Source: Euryarchaeota archaeon UBA462
GTDB lineage: Archaea; Thermoplasmatota; Poseidoniia; Poseidoniales; Thalassarchaeaceae
Length of the DNA: 64,000 bases
Direction: 5' to 3'
Assembly (NCBI GenBank): GCA_002506755.1
Contig: DAYD01000023.1
Span: 49,517-113,516, forward strand
Shown: one piece after another, positions 26,156-33,920 of the stretch
Layout: every line of letters starts with the position of its first letter
How positions within the stretch are numbered: position 1 is the first letter of the stretch
Notes under the pieces: generated by a model
The model's database searches: none
The model's input: only the letters and a program-made list of their open reading frames with translations
What the model was told of the DNA's origin: nothing
Program-made: the position numbers and the translations under genes

Positions 26156-27249
26156 AAATTAGAAGAATTTTTCATTCAAATGACGATGGATTCTTCCCTG
26201 AGAGCTCATCCCCCGAATTAGGTACTAACATGGACAAGGAGCTATTGGAGAAAAATGCGAATGAATTAGTGTCACCGGGCCGGGGGATTTTGGCCGCGGA
26301 CGAAAGTAATGGCACAATGTCCAATCGACTGGAGTCAGTTGGAGTAGAAGCATCCTCGGAGACGAGAAGGGCTTACAGGGCGAACCTCCTTTCGACCGAA
26401 GGATATGAGTCTTCGATAAGCGGGGTAATTTTGTTCGACGAGACAATTCGGCAGTCTATGGATAATGGCACCCCGATCCCGGAGTTCCTTGCAAGTAGAG
26501 GCGTTATTCCTGGAATAAAGGTAGATACGGGCGCAAAGGATCTGGCCGGTAGGAATGGAGAAAAGATAACTGAGGGTTTGGATGGACTAAGGGAAAGATG
26601 TTCCGAGTACTTTGCAATGGGGGCTAGATTCGCAAAGTGGAGGGCAGTAATCAAAATTGGAGACGACATTCCCAGTGAAGCCTGCTTCTCCACAAATGCC
26701 CACGCATTAGCACGATATTCCGCAATTTGTCAGGAGCAGGGCTTAGTTCCGATCATTGAGCCGGAAGTATTGATGGCGGGCGATCACACCGCAGAAAGGT
26801 GCTACCAAGTTACCGCAGAAATTCTTTCGAGGACATTCTCCGAGTGTGAGATACAAGGAGTTCATATTCCCGGTGCACTTTTGAAGCCAAATATGATTTT
26901 CGCAGGTGTCGACTGTGAAAATCAGATATCAAGAGAAGAAGTTGCCAGAATGACTGTCAAGTGTCTAAATGAAAATGTCCCTAGTGACCTGCCGGGAATA
27001 GTTTTCCTTTCCGGGGGCCAGTCCGATGAAGATGCAACTGCGCATCTAAATTTGATGAATAAAATGAATGTTGATCATCCATGGCAGCTTTCTTACTCAT
27101 ATGGGAGAGCCTTACAAGCTAACGCACTCTCGGAATGGGCACTTAGAAATGAACAATCGGACTCTTCCAGCAGGGATGCCTTTTCCCATAGGGCGAAGAT
27201 GAATGGCTTGGCCAGAAGCGGAGATTGGGATTTAAGCCTCGAGTCCTGA
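26152..27249 (+). CDS. Fructose-bisphosphate aldolase, class I (eukaryotic/bacterial type)
   Basis: Schiff-base aldolase joining triose phosphates into fructose 1,6-bisphosphate. The motifs GRGILAADESNGTM, FDETIRQS, IKVDTGAKDL, FAKWRAVIKIG (Schiff-base region) and LLKPNMIFAG are those of the classical muscle-type class I aldolase, not the archaeal DhnA type. Conserved homology begins at the Met at 26230; the ATG at 26152 overlaps the glpX stop (ATGA) and would add 26 residues. Pairing with GlpX suggests a gluconeogenic operon supplied by TPI. Confidence 0.93.
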   Translation: MKIRRIFHSNDDGFFPESSSPELGTNMDKELLEKNANELVSPGRGILAADESNGTMSNRLESVGVEASSETRRAYRANLLSTEGYESSISGVILFDETIRQSMDNGTPIPEFLASRGVIPGIKVDTGAKDLAGRNGEKITEGLDGLRERCSEYFAMGARFAKWRAVIKIGDDIPSEACFSTNAHALARYSAICQEQGLVPIIEPEVLMAGDHTAERCYQVTAEILSRTFSECEIQGVHIPGALLKPNMIFAGVDCENQISREEVARMTVKCLNENVPSDLPGIVFLSGGQSDEDATAHLNLMNKMNVDHPWQLSYSYGRALQANALSEWALRNEQSDSSSRDAFSHRAKMNGLARSGDWDLSLES

Positions 27250-27513
27250 TCAGGCCTTCTCTTCTAATGCACCAGGGCGAACCTGCCAGACACAAATTTC
27301 GTACCTACCTGATAGGGCCCCCCCTCTTTTGGTTGTTGAAACCTTAAGGATATCCTTGTCCTTGGAAAGAACATTTCCTAGTTGCTGGGGAGTAGTCCCG
27401 TGCCTCATAGTCGAGTTAACATGCTCAAGTATTTCTGTGGTGTTCGCCTCTCCCCTCTCGTCTAGGAATTTCTTGATTTTCTGCCTCAGTCTAGTGGTCC
27501 TCATTTTATTCAC
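27250..27513 (-). CDS. Small winged-helix-like protein
   Basis: An 87-aa basic protein (MNKMRTTRLRQKIKKFL...). The middle region TTEILEHVNSTMRHGTTPQQLGNVLSKD reads as a helix-turn-helix, and KVSTTKRGGALSGRYEICVW as the beta wing, so it may bind DNA. No specific family recognised. It converges on the aldolase gene with no gap and is divergent from the 863-aa winged-helix protein across a 244-bp region holding two palindromes. Confidence 0.6.
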   Translation of the reverse strand: MNKMRTTRLRQKIKKFLDERGEANTTEILEHVNSTMRHGTTPQQLGNVLSKDKDILKVSTTKRGGALSGRYEICVWQVRPGALEEKA

Positions 27514-27604
27514 GCTACCGTTATGTGACCTCCCCCTCGGTCGCTTTACACAGGATAGCGGGTGGTAATATAATGCTTCTGTATATCTTTTCTCATCTTG
27601 GTTA

Positions 27605-27623
27605 CAAATTATGTCATAATTTG
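27605..27623. repeat. 19-bp perfect palindrome (operator candidate)
   Basis: CAAATTATG, a single T, then CATAATTTG: 9-bp arms with no mismatch. It lies mid-way between divergent regulator-like genes, about 90 bp from one start and 135 bp from the other. A dimeric winged-helix regulator could bind it. Confidence 0.7.
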
Positions 27624-27668
27624 ACTAATTTTGCCATAAATATTTGAAGCATAGAATCCGGTTGAGAA

Positions 27669-27683
27669 ATTTCCAGTGGAAAT
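27669..27683. repeat. 15-bp dyad resembling an archaeal origin-recognition box core
   Basis: ATTTCCA-G-TGGAAAT, 7-bp arms around one base. The core TTCCAGTGGAAA is the same as the dyad part I recall for archaeal ORB/mini-ORB Orc1 sites, but the following G-rich tail of a full ORB is absent (next bases TGTGTAAG). It may instead be an operator. Confidence 0.55.
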
Positions 27684-27757
27684 GTGTAAGCTAATGTAAC
27701 TAAAACAATATTTTTATTACTATCTTCTATTCTGACACATCTCATAGGTGATATTTG

Positions 27758-30346
27758 ATGTCAGATGCTTCCAAAAGCGAAGCCGGAAAACCTCCAAGAA
27801 AAATCAGAAGTCAACATCGACGAAGGATTATGTATAGACTCTCCCAAGGCGATGCAACTGTATCAGGATTGGCTCACGACTCCGGACTTAGGGTGCCCCA
27901 TGCATCAGCAGAAATTAGGAGAATGAGGGGGGATGGACTCGTATCGAGTGACCTTCCCCCTGGGTCTAGAGGTTCTAGAATTCGACTAACTGAAAAGGGA
28001 TGGGACATTATTGAGCAAGATGAATGGTCAAAGGTTCTTAGCTTGGAAAACCCCCCCTCAAGTCTGGATAGTTGTTGTATTATTTCGAGGGATGAAGCGA
28101 ATCTAACATTGTGTTTCCTGGCTCCTCCGGAGGAGTCAATGATTCAGATCCCAAATAGGAAAATACCCCAAAGCCCAGATACAATCTCATCCACTAGAAA
28201 TCAAGGGGTCTCATGGAGTTGGGCAGTACTGAAAGAGAGAAATCCTAGATGGTTCGATAAAGACAATTTCTTAGTTTCTGATGCCCCTCCGGAATTACTA
28301 GGCCCAGAAAGAATCGAGGCCTATCTGGGTAGATCCCCAGTTTACGGTCTAATTCGGGCTACCTTACTTAATGAGGGTTCTACCTCTACTATATCTCCTG
28401 GTGAGTGGTTTTCACAACCTCAGCAGACTCAGCAAGCGACACTAGATGAACCAACTTATCATCGAGGCGGATGGCTATTAGGCTCCCCTCATTCAAAATC
28501 TCCCGATATCAGGCCAACGCAGCCAATTGCCGCAGTGATCAAGGAAAGGTTGCCACGATCTGTCCTACTTAGGTCTGCCAAAGCAAACTCGCTTGTGCTG
28601 GCAGATCTCAGCGGATTGGAAATGAATGGACATTTCTATCCAATAGGTGCTTTAGATTACTGGATAGAATCCGCCCATCCTAGAATCTCAGATAGCGAAA
28701 GGAGGAAGAGGGCAAATTCTCTGAAGGAAAGAATATCTAGCTCTAGCAGGGCAAAGACTCCCGAATCAACTTTGAGAAAGTTCAGAAAAGACTGGGGCGA
28801 TTCCGAATTTTCCTTGGAGGAGGATAGAATTAGACTAATTGATCTTAGGGGTTTGGGCAATAATGCGATTGAGGCATTGATTCGTTGGTCATTGGACATT
28901 AAGGCACTCCCATTGGTATTGGAGGTGAAAAAAGGATTGAGAGAGGATCTTCTGAATAATATATCGACTCATGAAAACCTGAGGTTGATTATTTTGGAAC
29001 ATTTGGAAACCAGATTTTCCTCTTTCGATATATTGGAAGTTGACACAGTAAGGACACTCCCATGGCTCAGGTTCCGAACATCTTCTGGTACTGAGATACC
29101 AATCAGGCTAGTCGAGCAAGGCAAAATGACTGGTATGTCAGAGGAGGTTGGGCATATGGGAATTTCACCCTGGGAAATTTTAGGGCTAGAATCCAATATC
29201 AGCCATTTTGAAATAATTATTAGCGGTAATGAAGTGTCAATCGTTCGTTCAGCTCTGTCTCAATTTCCTGAGGGGGATGAGGTATGGGCCAATCAGATGG
29301 AGGCATCATATCCTTTAGCCGCCTGGATTGCCTCTCCAGCCAAAAATAGGTGGCAGAGGTGGCAAAGAGTTTCATCGAGGTTGGATTCCGAATGGCTAGC
29401 TCTTCTGGACATTGATTTTCTCCCCATTGACAGGATTTCGGAGATAGCTGACCAGGCTCCCGATTCGGTAAAGTTGGTGTTTTCAAAAAAAATTACAGAC
29501 AAACTTAGGAAAGACCCAAATTTCTTACTCAGGTCTTGGCCGGCGATAGACCCCAAACAAGCGAATAGTGGCGCTGCATGGCTTGCTTCACATTTTATTC
29601 AAAATTCCGCTTGGCTTCCAAAGGAGTCTTATTCAGACTTGATTGATTGGGCGATAGAAGCTTGGCTAGCACATCCTCCTGTAGAATCTCTTGGGGCCCT
29701 AATTGGCCTGGAATGGCTTTACAGGGTTACAGGTCAGACTGAAAAGTTTGAATTAGCAATACAAAGGGTAAGGACAAGAGGAGAATCATTACCAATCGGC
29801 CATCAACTAAACACTTGGTCTAGACTATGTGATTATTCAATGGGTGAAAAATCTGCCGATTTGGAGGTCATTGAGTTGTTCATGAAGGATCTGCCCCACT
29901 CTTGGTGGGCAGCTTTCTCTTCTGTGTTTCTTCTCGAAATCCTAAATGGCCCCAATCCAGAAAGACTTATGGAAATTCAGGTCCCTTGGTGCCCAATTAT
30001 CCTCCGACCGATAGGGGAGGAATCTGACGCTCCTGGCCTCTCTTCAATAAAGCACCCTGGATGCGACCCCGGGATAATTTCCCCGCTTCAGAATTTCCTT
30101 AAATCTCTATATCCCGAAGAGGAAAAGTACCAATTGGACTCTCTTCGCGATTTATTAGATGCCCTCCTGAGCGTCAGAGAGGGTAAAACACCTCCATCGG
30201 GCAGATCACATCAGCTTTCTGGATGGCTTGCACAACCAATCGAAAGTTGGCCCACATTTACTCCAGAAATGCAGATGAATGGTGATAATTTTATTTCTGA
30301 AAGACTCATACTTCGGCGTTCTGGATTCAACTCTCGACTCTCATAA
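27758..30346 (+). CDS. Large protein with N-terminal winged helix, unknown function
   Basis: An 862-aa protein that I do not recognise as a whole. Residues about 20-75 form a MarR/ArsR-like winged helix: HRRRIMYRLSQG, then ATVSGLAHDSGLRVPHASAEIRRM as helix-turn-helix and SRGSRIRLTEKGWDIIEQ as wing. The long remainder has alternating hydrophobic/acidic segments, many Trp, no membrane span and no visible nuclease or ATPase motif; residues about 600-750 look like helical repeats (WLAHPPVESLGALIGLEWLYRV). Start ATG 27758 follows the SD AGGTGAT. Likely DNA-binding regulator or scaffold. Confidence 0.72.
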   Translation: MSDASKSEAGKPPRKIRSQHRRRIMYRLSQGDATVSGLAHDSGLRVPHASAEIRRMRGDGLVSSDLPPGSRGSRIRLTEKGWDIIEQDEWSKVLSLENPPSSLDSCCIISRDEANLTLCFLAPPEESMIQIPNRKIPQSPDTISSTRNQGVSWSWAVLKERNPRWFDKDNFLVSDAPPELLGPERIEAYLGRSPVYGLIRATLLNEGSTSTISPGEWFSQPQQTQQATLDEPTYHRGGWLLGSPHSKSPDIRPTQPIAAVIKERLPRSVLLRSAKANSLVLADLSGLEMNGHFYPIGALDYWIESAHPRISDSERRKRANSLKERISSSSRAKTPESTLRKFRKDWGDSEFSLEEDRIRLIDLRGLGNNAIEALIRWSLDIKALPLVLEVKKGLREDLLNNISTHENLRLIILEHLETRFSSFDILEVDTVRTLPWLRFRTSSGTEIPIRLVEQGKMTGMSEEVGHMGISPWEILGLESNISHFEIIISGNEVSIVRSALSQFPEGDEVWANQMEASYPLAAWIASPAKNRWQRWQRVSSRLDSEWLALLDIDFLPIDRISEIADQAPDSVKLVFSKKITDKLRKDPNFLLRSWPAIDPKQANSGAAWLASHFIQNSAWLPKESYSDLIDWAIEAWLAHPPVESLGALIGLEWLYRVTGQTEKFELAIQRVRTRGESLPIGHQLNTWSRLCDYSMGEKSADLEVIELFMKDLPHSWWAAFSSVFLLEILNGPNPERLMEIQVPWCPIILRPIGEESDAPGLSSIKHPGCDPGIISPLQNFLKSLYPEEEKYQLDSLRDLLDALLSVREGKTPPSGRSHQLSGWLAQPIESWPTFTPEMQMNGDNFISERLILRRSGFNSRLS

Positions 30347-30372
30347 AATGGACCGTTGGGTTCATGAGTGTC

Positions 30373-30680
30373 TCTTGCGAGGGCCTATCGCCCAAACGGC
30401 AACACCGTGTGGACGAAACCCCCTCGCCGGAGGTGGAGTATGAAGCACGGCACCACGTATTGGGTGACCACCCGTCGAAGACCATCGAGACCTTTAGAGG
30501 AATGATCGATGACGCAAAACGGGTGGCCGGATTGCGTTAAGGTCCCCTGAGGACGGAATAGAATGAATCAAGGGACTACCCCGCAGTCCGACAGACGTCC
30601 CGGGGTGGGTCAGGCGCCTGAGCAAAGCTGTGATGGTTGCCGTTACGCCCCGGGGCACACTTTAGTCATAAGTCGCAAGA
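30373..30680 (+). ncRNA. Large structured non-coding RNA, family unassigned (divergent RNase P RNA possible)
   Basis: The gap between the 863-aa-class gene and the CoA-synthesis gene is GC-rich and has no credible reading frame. It shows nested long-range pairing: TCTTGCGA (30373-30380) with TCGCAAGA (30673-30680), GGGC (30381-30384) with GCCC (30647-30650), and AACGGCAAC (30395-30403) with GTTGCCGTT (30636-30644). Inside are further stems, for example CCACCCGT with ACGGGTGG, CATCGA with TCGATG, ACGCAA with TTGCGT and GGTCCC with GGGACT. About 308 nt fits RNase P or SRP RNA, but neither the RNase P GAGGAAAGUC motif nor the SRP helix-8 GGAAG/AGCAGC motif is visible. Confidence 0.68.
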
Positions 30681-30690
30681 AGGCGGAGAA

Positions 30691-31707
30691 ATGATGCATA
30701 AAATAGGCTTAATCGGCGGAACCTTTGACAGATTTCATCTGGGCCACTCGGCTTTAATCCGCGAAGGACTATCAAAATGTGACAAACTAGAGATATGGAT
30801 CACCTCAGATTCAGTTGCCAAGCGTAAGAATTCCAAAGTAAATGATTGGGAAATCAGATCGAAAGAGCTGCTTGGGCATCTAGGTGGCAACTCATCCAGA
30901 GTATCGACCCATGTGCTAGAGGATAACTACGGGCCCTCTGTAATGCATCAAGATGCCACAGCGATTTTCTGCACGAAAGAAACTATTCAGAATTGCTATC
31001 AAATAAATAAAAAAAGGTCAGAAAAGGGCCTTGCCAATTTGGATATATACACAGTTGAGAAGGTGTCTGCATGGGATGGCGGTCAGATTTCGAGCTCTAG
31101 AATAAGATCTGGAGAAATAGATAGAAACGGGCAACCATGGATTCCTGAGTCCTTCAGAGTAGGAAACAACCGTATGACTCCTGAAGTCGAAAAAGAATTA
31201 AAGGAACCATTTGGGCATTTGGTCGAGGGTCCCGAGAATGATCACTCGGTAGCCATTTCCTCAGCTATGACCGAAATTGGAGAAGTCAATGGCCCCATTA
31301 TTGCAGTCGGGGATGTCACAGTTCTCTCCATGCAAGAATTCGGAAGTATGCCCGATATAGCATTAGTCGATGGCCTCACGAAAAGGAGGCCTTGGGAACC
31401 ATTCAACAAAATAGACGAATCTGGATATGACAATGTCATGGAATGTGAGAGCCCAGCAGGAAATATTACCGAAGCACTGTTAGTTTGTTGTGAGTCCTCT
31501 ATCACTAATTGGAATAAAGATGGTTCCAGCACACTCATTAAAATTAACGGGGAAGAGGACTTAGCTCCGCTTATACTTCACCCTCTTGCGCCTCTGGGGT
31601 CGATAATTATCTATGGACAACCTGGGAAAGGTGTGGTTATTCGCTGGACAGAGGAAGCCTCGAAGGAAAGATGCAGGAATCTCCTTCGTGGTTTCAAGAA
31701 GGATTAG
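30691..31707 (+). CDS. Phosphopantetheine adenylyltransferase fused to GTP-dependent dephospho-CoA kinase (DUF359)
   Basis: Bifunctional enzyme for the last two steps of CoA synthesis. Residues 1-165: nucleotidyltransferase domain with GGTFDRFHLGHSALI (HxGH-type site), IWITSDSVA and ISSSRIRSGEI. Residues about 170-338: DUF359 domain with LVEGP, IIAVGDVTVLSM, DIALVDGLTKRRPW, GEEDLAPLILHPLAPLGS and YGQPGKGVVI; that family was shown to be GTP-dependent dephospho-CoA kinase in Thermococcus. Start ATG at 30691 follows AGGCGGAGAA. Archaea often encode the two as separate genes. panE in this window serves the same pathway upstream. Confidence 0.88.
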   Translation: MMHKIGLIGGTFDRFHLGHSALIREGLSKCDKLEIWITSDSVAKRKNSKVNDWEIRSKELLGHLGGNSSRVSTHVLEDNYGPSVMHQDATAIFCTKETIQNCYQINKKRSEKGLANLDIYTVEKVSAWDGGQISSSRIRSGEIDRNGQPWIPESFRVGNNRMTPEVEKELKEPFGHLVEGPENDHSVAISSAMTEIGEVNGPIIAVGDVTVLSMQEFGSMPDIALVDGLTKRRPWEPFNKIDESGYDNVMECESPAGNITEALLVCCESSITNWNKDGSSTLIKINGEEDLAPLILHPLAPLGSIIIYGQPGKGVVIRWTEEASKERCRNLLRGFKKD

Positions 31708-32264
31708 TGTGAAGCCTTCGAATCTTCCACCCAGTGGAGGCCAATTCCAAGTGAAACCAATGCGATCATCACGGAGTAAACTCCTGGGTCTACCCAGGTG
31801 GTATTCATCAGACTCCAGATTGTATAGAATGTCAAGCCAACAAACACCATCCAACTAGCGATAATTCTGATCACCCCTCCATCGCCGGAATACAGGCTGG
31901 TGACAATTCTGTCATTAGGTAAATCCTTAGCCCAACCAATCAACCCATCTTCCTTGGTAGAATTAATTCCATAAATCCCTGATGCCATAACTATCGCGCT
32001 CAGTATCGCGAAAATAGCATCATCAACAACGAAATCTTGGCTTGTTGAATATGGGTCCCCGTTCGTAAAGAAACCAATCCACAGAACCTTAGCATCTTCC
32101 GAATATGCGCCTATGGAGATGTTGATTATTGTTAGCAGCATCATCCAACATCCAAGAAAGAAAGCTCCCGATGAAAGCGTTATGCTGGGCCTCAACAAGG
32201 CAGTCATCCAGTGATCATTCCCTTCAGGCATCGAGCCGTCGACCTGAACCCTTGGTTTAACCAT
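31704..32264 (-). CDS. Membrane protein with about four transmembrane helices
   Basis: I do not recognise this 186-aa product. Hydrophobic segments lie near residues 28-52 (ITLSSGAFFLGCWMMLLTIINI), 85-103 (DAIFAILSAIVMASGIYGI), 135-156 and 163-180. The pattern suggests an integral membrane protein with both termini inside. It lies 15 bp downstream of cdc6 on the same strand and its end overlaps the convergent CoA gene by 4 bp. No function can be inferred. Confidence 0.72.
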   Translation of the reverse strand: MVKPRVQVDGSMPEGNDHWMTALLRPSITLSSGAFFLGCWMMLLTIINISIGAYSEDAKVLWIGFFTNGDPYSTSQDFVVDDAIFAILSAIVMASGIYGINSTKEDGLIGWAKDLPNDRIVTSLYSGDGGVIRIIASWMVFVGLTFYTIWSLMNTTWVDPGVYSVMIALVSLGIGLHWVEDSKASH

Positions 32265-32279
32265 TATCTGAAGCTTAGC

Positions 32280-33518
32280 CTAAAGATGGCCTTGTAGATT
32301 GTACTTCCCCATTGATGCCTCGTCTACTAAAGGCTCGTTTTCGCTCATCAGTGATATGGCATCAATTGCCTTCGGAATAGCTGAATTTACTTGCTTGCTC
32401 CTTCCTCCTCTGCCCTTGCTCACATTTCTTGCCATGATCAGTCCTATGGTGTCTAGCTCATTGAGTAAGGAAGATACCCTACGAGTGGTTAGTGGTTCGG
32501 TACCTATTTTGGTGCAAGCCTCAGAATAAGTTCTGTAAACCTCGCCCGTGGATATATTCCTAAGGCCATTTTCTTCATTCAGACAGATCGAGAAAAGAAC
32601 AAGCTTCTGATGAAGGGGTAGTGTCTTGATTACGGGAGTCACTTGATCATACTCCAACTGGCTTTGTGCCAACCTGACGTGCTTCGTGCTTACCATGTTC
32701 TGAGATCTCTGTTCTGCCTTCTGAACAGAGATTCTAAGCAAATCTAAAGCTCTCCTAGCATCACCATGTTCTTGTGCAGCCAGAGCCGAGCAAAGCTTGA
32801 CTACACCTTCATCCAAAACTCCATCCTTTATGCCCATTAAGGCTCTCTCATTGAGAATATTCTGAATTTCAGTAGCAACATATGGGTGGAATACTATGTC
32901 TTCCTGGCTGAGTCTGGAGCTAACTCGTGGATCTAGATGTTGGGTAAAGTTCAGATCGTTGCTAATACCAATTATTGAGCATCTACCATTTTTCAGTAGC
33001 GTATTGAGGCTGGTCAATGCATAAAGTAGGTCATCTCCCCCCTTGTTTACTAGGTTATCTACCTCGTCAAGAACAATTATGTGGACCCCGCCTAAGCGAT
33101 TCATTCTTGTTATCAAAGTCTCAAGTACTCGGTCAGTTGGCCAACCAGTGAATGGAACTGGCACGTCACCCCTTTGGGCCAACTGTGTAGCTATGGTCTG
33201 CACAACACGATATTTCGTGTCTACGTTCCTGCAATTTACCTCGTAAGTCATTACTGTCTGACCCATTTCCTTCCCCTTGTCCCTAAGCTGACTCAGAACA
33301 TATCTTGTCACAACCGTCTTGCCCGCCCCCGGAACTCCATAAAGCAGCATATTGGAAGGAATGTGGCCATTCAAAGCGTCTACAAGATTTCTGACCAAGG
33401 CATCTAGCTCGTGCTCTCTGTGAGGGAGTCTAGCTGGTTCGAAGGCATGGTCGAAAGCTTTTCGATCGGTGAAAAGACTGTCCTGCCCAAGAATCTTTTC
33501 GAAAATATTTCCTTCCAT
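32280..33518 (-). CDS. cdc6: Orc1/Cdc6 replication initiator
   Basis: Archaeal origin-binding AAA+ protein, 412 aa, loading MCM at replication origins. Walker A is GVPGAGKTVV (about residues 61-70), Walker B IIVLDEVDNLV, sensor-1 region IIGISNDLNF, arginine segment SRLSQEDIVFHPY, and sensor-2 GDARRALDLLR. Residues about 300-400 form the winged helix (EVYRTYSEACTKIGTEPLTTRRVSSLLNELDTIGL). SD GGTGA sits 7 bases before the ATG. The 402-bp AT-rich leader upstream is an origin candidate since archaeal origins often adjoin cdc6. Confidence 0.95.
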   Translation of the reverse strand: MEGNIFEKILGQDSLFTDRKAFDHAFEPARLPHREHELDALVRNLVDALNGHIPSNMLLYGVPGAGKTVVTRYVLSQLRDKGKEMGQTVMTYEVNCRNVDTKYRVVQTIATQLAQRGDVPVPFTGWPTDRVLETLITRMNRLGGVHIIVLDEVDNLVNKGGDDLLYALTSLNTLLKNGRCSIIGISNDLNFTQHLDPRVSSRLSQEDIVFHPYVATEIQNILNERALMGIKDGVLDEGVVKLCSALAAQEHGDARRALDLLRISVQKAEQRSQNMVSTKHVRLAQSQLEYDQVTPVIKTLPLHQKLVLFSICLNEENGLRNISTGEVYRTYSEACTKIGTEPLTTRRVSSLLNELDTIGLIMARNVSKGRGGRSKQVNSAIPKAIDAISLMSENEPLVDEASMGKYNLQGHL

Positions 33519-33920
33519 TTATTTTCACCGGTAAAATTTTCTCAGTCATAGCCAATCCTCCACCCCAGTTGGGTTCATTGCTACTAGCGAGGTTCACCGA
33601 GCGAGTATGTTTGTGGTAATAAGAGTGTCCTGTTTTACTACGAAAGTAATGTCTTTTTTACACCACATCGTGATTCTAATATCTTCATCATGTTTCATGT
33701 TTAGAAACGAGAAAACACTCCTTTAGTACATCGTTATTATCGTAAATTTGCATAATAAATCAATAGCGAATTGGTCAGAAAAGTACAATTGGCAAGAAAG
33801 CCTATTTCCGAGAAAAAGATTACAACCAAAGTACCAGTTAGAAGGAGCAAAAATTCTCTTCAATAGATTATATTGGTAAATTTATATTTTTCAAATATAT
33901 ATAATAGTTAAAAAATAGTA
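33519..33920. other. AT-rich 402-bp intergenic region upstream of cdc6 (candidate origin/promoter)
   Basis: The longest AT-rich gap in the window; no reading frame of note. The left end holds the cdc6 promoter and SD, with a near-palindrome TTTTCACCGGTAAAA at about 33525-33539. Further right are GTTTAGAAAC (33698 region), the inverted repeat at 33734-33758, and a very AT-rich run at 33870-33918 (TATATTTTTCAAATATATA). I found no complete ORB element with its G-rich tail. Origin function is inferred only from position and composition. Confidence 0.4.
33734..33758. repeat. Inverted repeat in the cdc6 leader
   Basis: TTATTAT and ATAATAA, perfect 7-bp arms around an 11-base spacer. In so AT-rich a stretch it may be chance, but it lies in the candidate origin/promoter region of cdc6. 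Confidence 0.35.

Larger units (their letters stand above)
27514..27757. promoter_or_regulatory. Divergent intergenic regulatory region, AT-rich
   Basis: This 244-bp gap separates two divergently transcribed helix-turn-helix genes. It is AT-rich compared with neighbours. It holds two palindromes, listed separately, a T-rich element TATTTTTATTA at about 27709-27719 suitable as a TATA box for the rightward gene, and a Shine-Dalgarno AGGTGAT at 27746-27752 five bases before the ATG at 27758. Autoregulation by one or both flanking proteins is a plausible reading but unproven. Confidence 0.55.

Noticed and set aside
30601..30640. SRP RNA helix 8 in the structured RNA (GGTCAGG followed by AGCA)
   Set aside because: Only six bases separate the two halves, too few for the tetraloop hairpin, and they lie near the 3' end instead of the middle.
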